From Methanococcus maripaludis C5 (lineage in GTDB: Archaea; AGJL01; Methanococci; Methanococcales; Methanococcaceae), in contig NC_009135.1 in NCBI RefSeq assembly GCF_000016125.1, forward strand, positions 558,001-622,000: DNA of 64,000 nt, given 5' to 3'. Made by a program: the position numbers and the translations under genes. The notes under the pieces are model-generated. The model did no database searches and was not told the origin of the DNA. It was given only the letters and a program-made list of their open reading frames with translations. Every line of letters starts with the position of its first letter. The first letter of the stretch is position 1. Of the stretch, positions 44,102 through 52,523 are shown one piece after another.

Positions 44102-44492
44102 CTATAATTTCATAACTGTTTTTTACTTTTTTTATATTGTAATCAATCTGTTTTTTAATTTTTAATATTTTGAAAAATCGATCAAAATCCATATTTTATA
44201 AATCTTAAAATTTTTACAATTTATGAAATTAGAATAATTACTGTTTATTTTAGAAAAAATTAGTGTAACAGCCTTTAAATTTTAACTTAGTCCGGTAAAA
44301 GTTAAGTCCGGTACCCTAAAACCCTAAATACGACCAATCGGGGCTCCTACAAAGGTATCAAATCTCCTGTCCGGTACCCCGTGTAGGGACAAAAGGTAGT
44401 CCTTCGCTCGTAATATCTTCAGAATAAGCAATGAGTTAAACTTTTCTGTCCGGTCTTAAAAAAGCTCAGTAATCTGGACGTGAAATTAAAAA
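44102..44492. other. gap left of the central att copy with repeated TCCGGT boxes
   Basis: No gene. TCCGGT occurs at 44290-44295, 44306-44311, 44370-44375 and 44449-44454. The box is the reverse complement of ACCGGA in the att core (tRNA anticodon stem). Positions next to att and an integrase gene suggest recombinase binding sites. Confidence 0.5.
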
Positions 44493-44545
44493 CGCAGAGG
44501 GAGGGATTTGAACCCCCGCTCCCCAGTGGAGAACCGGATTTCAAG
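44493..44545 (-). repeat. attachment-site copy: 3' part of tRNA-Ser(UGA), central
   Basis: 53 bp identical to the tRNA-Ser 3' end from the base next to the acceptor through the T arm and variable arm to TTTCAAG in the anticodon loop (44539-44545). It breaks off 4 nt earlier than the left copy at 7946-8004, suggesting the crossover lies at the anticodon loop. It is the junction between the left island and the 17-kb element. Confidence 0.88.
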
Positions 44546-44706
44546 GCATTAATTGGAAATAATTGCATTATTTCATTAACGCAGTTAGTAAATGTGTTTA
44601 AAATGTTATGCACTTGGCGTTGACTGGCGCTAATAACGGTAATACTCTTTTTAACAAACAATTTACAGTTATTCGGTAAATAAACGCTTTTACGGTCACG
44701 CTCAAG

Positions 44707-44727
44707 GGTCCGATTTAGTGGATGCCA
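44707..44727. repeat. 21-bp direct repeat, left copy (second at 61650-61670)
   Basis: GGTCCGATTTAGTGGATGCC plus A is present here and at 61650-61670, i.e. just inside both ends of the 17-kb element, in the same orientation. It could be an arm-type binding site for the integrase at 44780-45745. No copy was seen near 8000. Confidence 0.75.
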
Positions 44728-44779
44728 TATGCTCAAACGACAATTTTGTTCACAAGGTGTTAACTGTTGATGACTATAC

Positions 44780-45745
44780 TTATAATATCTTTGAAATCTT
44801 ATCGAGCATTTTATTTTTACGTTCTGTAGAATGCGAGTAAATCATTGTAGTTTCTATTGATGTATGTCCAAGATATTCCTTTACAACATCTAGCGGAACG
44901 CCTTTATCGAGTAAATTTACTGCTCGACCATGTCTAAGCGAGTGTAAGACAAGCCACTTGTTTTCAGGGACACTACCTTCGCGCTTTAACTCGTTTACAA
45001 TACCCACAAATTTTTCACCTAATTGGCGTTTATTGATTATCCCGTCATAAGCGGATTTAAACAAGTAATCATCGGGCCCTTGGTCACCTTGATGTTGTAA
45101 ATAATAGTTTAGTAGTTTTAACGTTTCTTTTGAACAAACCACAGTTCTTTCACGTTTTGTTTTTGTGTTGGTGAGTTTGAACACACCTTTTTTAAGATCA
45201 CACGCAGAATATGTTAATTCAGCAACTTCAGATACTCTACAACCTGTATCCCACAATAATCGAAGAAATGTGGCATCACGTATTTTTGTCGATCCTTTCA
45301 TTCCAATTAACTTTTCGAGGATCATGTTTAGCGTTTCTTCGTCAATAGCATCGTAATGTCTAATTTCATGTTTGGTAAATCGCTTTCGCTCTTTACTTTC
45401 CACTAAAAAGTCATTGAAGTTTTTGTATTTCATGATCCTGTAAAACACAGTGAGCAACTTGAAGTACTTGTTTATGGTTGTATCTTTGCACTTCCGATCA
45501 TGCCTCAAGTGGTTAAAAAACGCAACGTAGTCTTTATTGTCTGTGGTATCAACGGTTTTGTTTAAAGTGTAATATATGTAGTTCAAATAGACTTTAAGCC
45601 GTTGACTGTCGTTTTTAATTGTTCGTTCCTTTAATCCATCAAAACGACGCTGTATTGTAAACTCTTTATCGATTTTATCAATTTCAAGTTTCTTGTAGTC
45701 GATTTTTTCTTCTGATTCGTCCGATTTACTTTTAATAAGTATCAT
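44780..45745 (-). CDS. tyrosine recombinase of the 17-kb element
   Basis: A 321-aa integrase closely related to the 43100-44101 enzyme: RLLWDTGCRVSEVAELTYSA (Arg), HSLRHGRAVNLLDKG (HxxR) and YLGHTSIETTMIYSHST (His and Tyr nucleophile), C-terminus RKNKMLDKISKIL. The N-terminal core-binding domain (KEFTIQRRFDGLKERTIKND) is complete. It is transcribed towards the central att copy, 234 bp away. Its gene is intact, not split by integration as in SSV-type elements, so the att site is outside the gene. The start is ATG 45745; upstream AAAGGTGGT at about 45768 is too far to be sure. Confidence 0.9.
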   Translation of the reverse strand: MILIKSKSDESEEKIDYKKLEIDKIDKEFTIQRRFDGLKERTIKNDSQRLKVYLNYIYYTLNKTVDTTDNKDYVAFFNHLRHDRKCKDTTINKYFKLLTVFYRIMKYKNFNDFLVESKERKRFTKHEIRHYDAIDEETLNMILEKLIGMKGSTKIRDATFLRLLWDTGCRVSEVAELTYSACDLKKGVFKLTNTKTKRERTVVCSKETLKLLNYYLQHQGDQGPDDYLFKSAYDGIINKRQLGEKFVGIVNELKREGSVPENKWLVLHSLRHGRAVNLLDKGVPLDVVKEYLGHTSIETTMIYSHSTERKNKMLDKISKIL

Positions 45746-46103
45746 GTCATGTATATCGTCGATTTTACCACCTTTGCGTAATTTTGGTACTTTATCATAT
45801 CAATAAAAGCACCATGAATGTTGAAATCATCAAAATATCACCAAATATTGCATTGTGTAATTCATGTAAAATATGTGAAAATCGGTTTTGGCACGATTAT
45901 GCAAATCTTTCAGATTTGCCAGTGCGCTGATCAATAAATTTGTGAGAAAAATAGATTTACAGTAACAATTATCTTAAATTTAACAACGCAGGTTCAACGA
46001 CGATTGGCCGGATTTAGCGTATTTAGAACATCATGGTTAAAATAATGTCAAAAATGTATGTTTAAGGTTATACGCACAAGTAACATTTTATTGGCAAGTT
46101 TTC
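45746..46103. other. gap between integrase and tandem array
   Basis: No gene. Contains one copy of the 29-nt hairpin motif (45899-45927, listed with the other two). The rest is ordinary AT-rich sequence with the integrase promoter expected near 45750-45850. Confidence 0.4.
45899..45927 (-). repeat. 29-nt hairpin motif, copy 1 of 3
   Basis: On the minus strand: GCGCACTGGC followed by AAATCTGAAAGATTTGCAT. GCAAATCT and AGATTTGC form an 8-bp stem with loop GAA. The same motif is at 57453-57481 and 57755-57783 on the plus strand. The copies therefore face each other across most of the 17-kb element. Confidence 0.8.
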
Positions 46104-46631
46104 AATCAGTATGACCGAAATGTAAAATCAGTATGACTAAATTATTTCATCCTACCAAATTGTGAATTTCATCCTACCAATATAATTGGTATGACCAAAA
46201 TACAAAATCGGTATGACTGAATAAATTCGGTATTACCAAAATACAAAATCGGTATGACTGAATAAATTCGGTATTACCAAAATACAAAATCGGTATGACT
46301 GAATAAATTCGGTATTACCAAAATACAAAATCGGTATGACTGAATAAATTCGGTATTACCAAAATACAAAATCGGTATGACTGAATAAATTCGGTATTAC
46401 CAAAATACAAAATCGGTATGACTGAATAAATTCGGTATTACCAAAATACAAAATCGGTATGACTGAATAAATTCGGTATTACCAAAATACAAAATCGGTA
46501 TGACTGAATAAATTCAGTAACACTGAATCACGAATTCGGTATGACTAAATCGTGAAAACATGAACTTGGTCTAATTCGGTATGACCAAAATACAAAATCG
46601 GTATGACTAAATTATTTCATCCTACCAAATT
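46104..46631. repeat. 41-bp tandem (iteron-like) array
   Basis: Seven exact 41-bp units start at 46209, 46250, 46291, 46332, 46373, 46414 and 46455, each with CGGTATGACTGAATAAATTC followed by GGTATTACCAAAATACAAAA and T. Each unit has two related boxes, GGTATGACT and GGTATTACC (the latter a GGTA/TACC dyad). The array is flanked on both sides by a 33-bp variant unit (46129-46161 and 46599-46631) containing GTATGACTAAATTATTTCAT and then CCTACCAAATT. There are no unique spacers and no cas genes. It is best read as an origin/partition iteron cluster or a repressor-binding array of the element. Confidence 0.9.
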
Positions 46632-46881
46632 AAATCCGTAAAATGGATTCCCCAATTTAGTATGAAGAATTTACGAGCATTATCGTTGACACAAATTGAA
46701 ATTATGAACTTGACAAATGATGCATTAAAACGGTTAATGACTTTATTAGTTTTATATTTCCATAAATATCCAACCAATACAGAATACATTCCGTTACAGT
46801 AATTAAATAATATTCGGCAGTTATACGTTAATTACAGAGATTATAAATACCCATATTGTTAAACAATAAAATGTGATTATA

Positions 46882-47079
46882 ATGGTTCAAGCGAAAGATG
46901 TTATTGATGCATTGCTTAAAATAATGCCTGAGTTGACACAAGATGATGCTGTAAAATTATATGAAAATAGCAGCGTACCTAGTTTATTAACTGATAAACT
47001 TGTTCGGGAACATGGCGATGATGAAGAATTGGCTAAAACAGTTTTAGTCGAAAACAAACTTTATGAAAACTGCAGATAA
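46882..47079 (+). CDS. small acidic helical protein next to the iteron array
   Basis: A 65-68-aa protein (VQAKDVIDALLKIMPELTQD DAVKLYENSSVPSLLTDKLV REHGDDEELAKTVLVENKLY). All-helical, no family recognised. The start may be GTG 46873 or ATG 46882; no clear RBS. It is the first gene after the array and may be a maintenance or regulatory factor, by position only. 47080-47320 has no gene. Confidence 0.5.
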   Translation: MVQAKDVIDALLKIMPELTQDDAVKLYENSSVPSLLTDKLVREHGDDEELAKTVLVENKLYENCR

Positions 47080-47320
47080 AATTGATTAATTAATAATATC
47101 GACATTTTTTAATTTTTAAGCGAAATAGCGATAGCTAACAATACAATTGTGTAATTTACATAATACTGTTATTATTCCGACCTTACATTTTAACGGCAGA
47201 TAACAGCAATAATAAATATTGTCGATAGGATAGTAATGTAAGTCATAAAATAATAACCATATATTTTCTGAAAATGCAACCAATAAATTGAATTTACGCA
47301 AAATGGGGAACGGGGTATAT

Positions 47321-48385
47321 ATGTATAGCATTAAAGATAATCAAGCAACGAAAATTGAAAGGGTTACTTTTTCGGACTTAAAAATGACTGAAAACGATAT
47401 TGAAGAGATTTTAAGATGTAACATCAACATGTTGTGTGATGAAGAAGAATCACTACTTATTGTTGGAAGACAAGTTAAAAACGAGAAAAACGGTCGAAGT
47501 GATCTTACTGCAGTAGACAACAACGGAAACATTGTTTTAATTGAAATTAAGCGAGATAAAAAAGACATTGAAAACCGTAAAGAAGCGTTTGAGTTTCAGG
47601 CAATTCGATATGCTGCAAGCTATGCTAAAATTGAAAGTCCAGATGAGTTAGTTAAACTTGTTTACGCACCGTATATTGAAAAGTACAAGGGTGAATTTGA
47701 AATCGGTGAACTCACATCATATGAATTAGGTATTCGTAAACTTAACAAATTTTTGGAAGCAAACGATGTTATTAATTTTAACGAAAAGCAGAGAATAATT
47801 CTTGCAGCAGGCGAATACGACGAACAGACACTTTCTGCAGTAGCTTGGTTGAATAAAAATAGTGTTGATATGGGTTGTTATAAATTAACACCGTATCCAA
47901 TTAACGGTGAAACAATTATAAAAGCTGAAAAAGTACTGCCGCTTGCAAAATACACGGATTATTATGTTAATTTAATGGATAATACCACCCGTTATGTTTC
48001 GAAACGCGAAAAAGCAATTACGAGAAGAGTTTTACCCAAAATAGAAGACATGCTTTTATGGGGTGCTGTTAAAGCTGGTGACATAATAAAAGCAAAAGAT
48101 TATGGGGCTGAAGCGGTCCTCTTAAAAAATGGAAATGTATTGGCCGCCCCTACCAAAATTTTAAAAATTGAACGTTTATCAGCAGATGATAAGAGCATAC
48201 CAATGCAAAACGGTGTCGCTACTGAAATGTCAATGCAAACGTGGCTTAAGGATGTTTACGGATGGTCAAGTATCCAGACATACAATTTCGCAGTCCATAA
48301 AGAAAGTGGTAAAACATTATCGCAGATCCGTGAAGAGTATATGGAAAAACTAGCGAAAGAAACAGACGATACCGTCGATCAATAA
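47321..48385 (+). CDS. PD-(D/E)XK nuclease-like protein, possibly with a RAMA-like C-terminus
   Basis: A 354-aa protein from the ATG at 47321, which follows ACGGGG (an upstream TTG at 47288 lacks an RBS). Residues about 50-90 carry a nuclease core: NGRSDLTAVDNNGNIVLIEIKRDKKD (D...E-x-K) as in NucS/DUF91-like and other restriction-type folds, followed by AFEFQAIRYAASYAKIE. The C-terminal 110 residues (WGAVKAGDIIKAKDYGAEAV LLKNGNVLAAPTK, MQTWLKDVYGWSSIQTYNFA) resemble a RAMA-type domain associated with restriction enzymes and adenine methylases; this part of the call is weaker. It may sense and cut modified or foreign DNA. It precedes a second EVE gene and a type I RM system. Confidence 0.65.
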   Translation: MYSIKDNQATKIERVTFSDLKMTENDIEEILRCNINMLCDEEESLLIVGRQVKNEKNGRSDLTAVDNNGNIVLIEIKRDKKDIENRKEAFEFQAIRYAASYAKIESPDELVKLVYAPYIEKYKGEFEIGELTSYELGIRKLNKFLEANDVINFNEKQRIILAAGEYDEQTLSAVAWLNKNSVDMGCYKLTPYPINGETIIKAEKVLPLAKYTDYYVNLMDNTTRYVSKREKAITRRVLPKIEDMLLWGAVKAGDIIKAKDYGAEAVLLKNGNVLAAPTKILKIERLSADDKSIPMQNGVATEMSMQTWLKDVYGWSSIQTYNFAVHKESGKTLSQIREEYMEKLAKETDDTVDQ

Positions 48386-48591
48386 TCATTTACGTTGTGT
48401 AGCGGTTTACTTTTGGGCAATATACAAACGCTGCTATCCTCTTTTTTACAATTTTTAATTTTACCTGTATTTTGAATGTGTTCGACCTACGTTTTCGCCC
48501 ACAATGCTGCATTTTTACAGATTAATTCGAAAGTTCTAAAAATGATATTAACAGAAAATTATAGTAATTGCTTAAAAATCGGGTGGTTATT

Positions 48592-49029
48592 CTGACAAAT
48601 TACTTCATGTGTATCACAAACGAAGAAAACTGGAACGTTGTAAAGGACAAAAAAGTCTGGGGCGTTTCTGAAATGTACAAAAACACGATCGCTAAGGTTG
48701 AAAAGGGCGACATGCTGTTAATTTACGAAATGGGCAAAAACGGCAAAGAGCCAAAACCACAATATGTTCGTGGACTTTACGAAGTTACCTCAGAAGTTAA
48801 AACAGATAATAAACGAATATTTGGGATACACCCAAATAGACCAAATGAAACATACCCTTTAAGGCTTAAATTAAAAGAAATCGAAGTGTTTGAGTCGCCA
48901 ATTTTATTTAAACCGCTCGTAAACAGCCTCGAATTTATAAAAAACAAAAAACAGTGGTCAGGTTCACTTAGACGTGCAATGGTTCCTTTAAACGAATCCG
49001 ACTTTAACACCATTTTAAATAGTAAATAA
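48592..49029 (+). CDS. EVE-domain (PUA-like) protein, second copy
   Basis: About 145 aa, closely similar to the protein at 18952-19392: NYFMCITNEENWNVVKDKKVWGV, AKVEKGDMLLIYEMGKNGKE, FIKNKKQWSGSLRRAMVPLN. Homology indicates the start near the CTG at 48592 (TNYFMCIT), 6-7 nt after GGGTGG; an upstream TTG (48568) gives eight extra non-conserved residues. The family reads modified bases by a PUA-like pocket. It lies opposite the small gene at 49034 and the second hsd operon. The 186 bp before it contain no gene. Confidence 0.8.
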   Translation: MTNYFMCITNEENWNVVKDKKVWGVSEMYKNTIAKVEKGDMLLIYEMGKNGKEPKPQYVRGLYEVTSEVKTDNKRIFGIHPNRPNETYPLRLKLKEIEVFESPILFKPLVNSLEFIKNKKQWSGSLRRAMVPLNESDFNTILNSK

Positions 49030-49033
49030 TAGG

Positions 49034-49243
49034 TTAATAGTCGTAAACTGGTTCTTTTCGAGGTATGAAAACGACACCACCATGAATTTTAAACAATTCA
49101 TCCCATTTCTTCTTGTCTGCAAGTCGTCGATCAAGTTCATCGAGATAATCCAATAATTTCAGGATTGTTTCGTAATCATTATTTTCGTAAGCCCTTTCTA
49201 GTTTTTTAGCCCAGTAATTGTCTAGTGCTTCTTCGTAATTCAT
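49034..49243 (-). CDS. 69-aa protein, end of the second hsd region
   Basis: Acidic, helical: NYEEALDNYWAKKLERAYEN NDYETILKLLDYLDELDRRL ADKKKWDELFKIHGGVVFIP. The pattern resembles small helical repeats but no family is assigned. RBS GAGGCATAAA-like before the ATG. It is on the same strand as hsdR, 225 bp downstream of it, and converges with the EVE gene (4 bp apart). Confidence 0.5.
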   Translation of the reverse strand: MNYEEALDNYWAKKLERAYENNDYETILKLLDYLDELDRRLADKKKWDELFKIHGGVVFIPRKEPVYDY

Positions 49244-49468
49244 ATTTTATGCCTCGTTTTTCATTTTTGACTATAATTACATCCGTATTGCCAATATTAT
49301 ATATACTTTAATTAATCGATACGTGTAGATCAACAAATATCTGTTTGTAAATGCTAAAAAAGGATAATTTATGTGCAATTAACAATTATCAAAAAAGTAA
49401 AGAGTGAATGTAGTTGTTAGGCGTTAGTAGATACGCCCATCTGAAACAAATGCTGCAACGTGCTAATG
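49244..49468. other. short gap downstream of the second hsdR
   Basis: 225 bp, no gene seen. Contains AATATTATATATACTTTAAT (about 49291-49311), a TATA-like block for the 69-aa gene. Confidence 0.4.
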
Positions 49469-52400
49469 TTACCGGTTTCTGTAATTTCGGTATACTTGTC
49501 GTGCCATTTCTTGCTGTATTGTGTTGTAAAAAGTTCTGTTTTCAAAGATCTTTTTAAAAGAATTCGATTGTTCTAAGAAGCAGCTGCGAGTGGCTTTATC
49601 GAAGAGTTCTGGGAAGAAACTATCGTTAAATATCTCAAACGAATCTTTCGTGTACTGTTCAAGTTTTTCACTGTCGTTTAGTAGTTTTCCGTAGATTGTT
49701 TTAACCATGACCTTGTCACCATCGCTAAACTCGCCTTCGTAAACTTCATTGATCTTTGAGATTATTGCATCTAGCAATTCATCGTTACCAGTTACTCCGA
49801 TTACATTATCAATTGTTTTAGGATTTGTAAGCATTGCGCAGTCGTCCTTAGTTTCAAGACTGATATCGCCTTCGAAAGTTTTGCTGAGCTTGTAGTATTC
49901 GAGTTTGATTTTATCCTCGAGGTCGATCTTTTCAGCTGAGTTTTTAGGCAGCATTTTTTCGAGATATTGCAAGAAGCGATATTCCTTCTGTAAATCCTTA
50001 TCGAACATTCTTTCAATTTGTGTGATGTACGAATACCATTTTATAAAGTTTCTGACCGCTTTTTTAAACTTGAACTGATCTTCTTCGCTAATTTCGGAAT
50101 ACACCCTAATTATCGGCAGGAACATACTCGTGATTTTACCGTGAGCAGTATTTGACTGCGCACCTGATTTATAGTAAATCTTGGTACTTTTCTCAACATC
50201 GTCATCATTGTATATTCTGAAATTTCTAAGAAGCGCTTTTGTATCATAAATTAAATTAACATTGATTTCTTCGTCAAGGGCGGTTTCTTTGTAGTATGGT
50301 GCAAATGAAAGTAATATGTCTTCTGAATTGTTCACAAAGTCGAGTATAAATGTATCGTTTTTATAAGGGGCGGTTCTGTTAAGTCTTGAAAGTGTTTGAA
50401 CAGCTTTAACACCATTAAGCTTCTTGTCAACAAACATCGTGTGTAATAAAGGTTCATCAAAGCCTGTCTGATACTTTTCAGCAACTATCAGCATGTTAAA
50501 TTCGTCCCCGTGAAATACCTGTGGGAGCTGCTTTTCACTTATTTTATTACCTGATTTTGTTACATTCATTCCACTTTCAGTATATTCTTCGTCTCCGTCT
50601 TTTACGGTTCCAGAAAATGCTATAAGAACATCAAGATCGTTGTATCCTTTATTTTTAATGTATTTCTTAAATTCTTTGTAATATCTAACTGCGTGAAGTC
50701 TTGATGGTGTTATAATCATTGCTTTTGCTTGACCATTGATTTTTTTGGAAGTGATTTCACGGAAGTACTCAACCATAACTGATGTTTTTTGCTGTAAGTT
50801 ATATGGGTGCAGTGATTCGTAACGCCTGATAGCCCTTTTTGCTTCACTTTCTGGTAATTCAGGATTATCAGGTATGTTTTTAGCGATTTTAAAGCATGTT
50901 TTATAAGTCATGTAATTTTTAAGCACATCAAGAATGAATCCTTCTTCGATTGCCTGTTTCATCGAATATATGTGGAATGGGTGGAATGAACCATCAGTGC
51001 ATCGATTTCCAAACATTTCTAATGTTTTTTGTTTTGGTGTTGCAGTAAATGCGAAAAATGATAAATTTTGGTGTCGCCCGTGTGTACTTAACTCACTTAC
51101 CAGCTTATCTTCGAAATCTTCAGAAGCTTCTTCAGCTTCACCCTCAATTTTAGCATATTCTTCAAGTGCATCTTTGTTATCTGCAAGTGCAATCTTTAAT
51201 TTCTGTGCACTCGTTCCAGTCTGACTGGAATGCGCTTCGTCAACAATTACAGCGAATCGTTTACCCTTATTGTTTTCTACATCTTCATAGATTACAGGGA
51301 ATTTTTGAAGTGTTGTAACGATAATCTTTTTACCATCGTTAATTGCGTTTTTCAAATCTTGAGATGTTTTTTTATCCCCTATTGTTTCAACGAGGCCGTA
51401 AGTGTGGTCGAAACCAGATATTGTATCTTGAAGCTGACTGTCAAGCACTTTCCTATCGGTTACAACGATAACTGAATTGAATATGCTGTTATTATCCTCA
51501 TCGTGAAGACTTGCAAGTCTGTAAGCAATCCATGCGATACTGTTACTTTTGCCTGATCCTGCTGAATGCTGAATCAAGTAATTACATCCAGATCCGTGCT
51601 GTTTTACGTTGTTTACAAGCTTTGTTACAACATCGAGCTGGTGATAACGAGGAAATATTAACTTTTGACTGATTTTTGTAGTTTCACGTCCGTTTTTAAC
51701 TACTTTTTTCTTTTCAACGTTTATATGGAGGAATCTGTGTATGATGTTCATCAGTGAATCTTTCGTCAATACCTGCTCCCAGAGGTATGATGTAGCATAT
51801 CCGTCTTTGTTTTCAGGATTACCTGCACCACCGACCTGTCCAGCTCCGCCAGAACCCTGGTTAAATGGTAAAAACATAGTGTTTGGTCCGGCTAATTTTG
51901 TAGTCATTGCTACTTCATGCAAATCAACAGCAAAATATGCTAAAAATCGTTTGTTAAACTGGAAGCATGGCTCTCGAGGGTTTCTATCGTACATGAACTG
52001 TTTTTTACCGTTTTCGATAGATTGACCAGTAATCTGGTTTTTAAGCTCTAGCGCAACTATCGGAATACCATTAAGCGATAAAACCATATCAATTGTATTT
52101 TTGTTTTCCGTTGAGTATGCAAACTGTCGTGTAACTGTTAATATGTTATTTTCGTATTTTTTCACGAGTTCATGGTTTAAATTTGATTCGGGTTTAAAGT
52201 AGCATAGCTTTAACTTAACACCCCTATCAGCAATGCCCTTTCTAAGTGAATACAGTAGTCCTTGCGCATTGACAGAATCATTGAATCGCTTGAATAGATT
52301 GTTTTCTGCTTCATCCCCATAAATGCGTACATACCGATCCCATTCCTTTTCTTGTGTTGTTTTGATGAATTCAACAAGTTTTGATAAATCTATTCCACGT

Positions 52401-52498
52401 TCCGCACTGTAGCTAGACTTATCGCCTTTGATATACCCACCATTAGTTAGCATTGACTCTTCAATGTCCTGTTCAAATCGCTTTTCTGTGTATTCCAA
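49469..52498 (-). CDS. hsdR: type I restriction endonuclease/translocase subunit, second system
   Basis: A 1009-aa HsdR, unlike the first (different subfamily). N-terminal nuclease: MVLSLNGIPIVALELKNQIT (D...ELK; about residues 137-160). SF2 motor: Walker A IQHSAGSGKSNSIAWIAYRL (about 310-325), VIVVTDRKVLDSQLQD, DEAH-type AVIVDEAHSSQTG (about 420), FFAFTATPKQKTLEMFG, MLIVAEKYQTGFDEPLLHTM and AVQTLSRLNRTAPYK. C-terminal helical region complete. Encoded downstream of hsdS by 25 bp on the same strand, order M-S-R. Restricts unmodified DNA as part of the type I complex. Confidence 0.93.
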   Translation of the reverse strand: MEYTEKRFEQDIEESMLTNGGYIKGDKSSYSAERGIDLSKLVEFIKTTQEKEWDRYVRIYGDEAENNLFKRFNDSVNAQGLLYSLRKGIADRGVKLKLCYFKPESNLNHELVKKYENNILTVTRQFAYSTENKNTIDMVLSLNGIPIVALELKNQITGQSIENGKKQFMYDRNPREPCFQFNKRFLAYFAVDLHEVAMTTKLAGPNTMFLPFNQGSGGAGQVGGAGNPENKDGYATSYLWEQVLTKDSLMNIIHRFLHINVEKKKVVKNGRETTKISQKLIFPRYHQLDVVTKLVNNVKQHGSGCNYLIQHSAGSGKSNSIAWIAYRLASLHDEDNNSIFNSVIVVTDRKVLDSQLQDTISGFDHTYGLVETIGDKKTSQDLKNAINDGKKIIVTTLQKFPVIYEDVENNKGKRFAVIVDEAHSSQTGTSAQKLKIALADNKDALEEYAKIEGEAEEASEDFEDKLVSELSTHGRHQNLSFFAFTATPKQKTLEMFGNRCTDGSFHPFHIYSMKQAIEEGFILDVLKNYMTYKTCFKIAKNIPDNPELPESEAKRAIRRYESLHPYNLQQKTSVMVEYFREITSKKINGQAKAMIITPSRLHAVRYYKEFKKYIKNKGYNDLDVLIAFSGTVKDGDEEYTESGMNVTKSGNKISEKQLPQVFHGDEFNMLIVAEKYQTGFDEPLLHTMFVDKKLNGVKAVQTLSRLNRTAPYKNDTFILDFVNNSEDILLSFAPYYKETALDEEINVNLIYDTKALLRNFRIYNDDDVEKSTKIYYKSGAQSNTAHGKITSMFLPIIRVYSEISEEDQFKFKKAVRNFIKWYSYITQIERMFDKDLQKEYRFLQYLEKMLPKNSAEKIDLEDKIKLEYYKLSKTFEGDISLETKDDCAMLTNPKTIDNVIGVTGNDELLDAIISKINEVYEGEFSDGDKVMVKTIYGKLLNDSEKLEQYTKDSFEIFNDSFFPELFDKATRSCFLEQSNSFKKIFENRTFYNTIQQEMARQVYRNYRNR

Positions 52499-52523
52499 GT
52501 TTTAACGCCCCCGCTCGTTATCG

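Noticed and set aside
44419-44736. 105-aa frame running through the central att copy
   Set aside because: It reads across the tRNA-derived repeat and the 21-bp repeat, without RBS or protein-like character.
44780-45745. SSV-type integrase split by integration
   Set aside because: The gene is complete and does not overlap the tRNA or its partial copies.
46104-46631. Regular repeats that resemble a CRISPR array at first sight
   Set aside because: Units are contiguous and identical over their full 41 bp, with no unique spacers and no cas genes.
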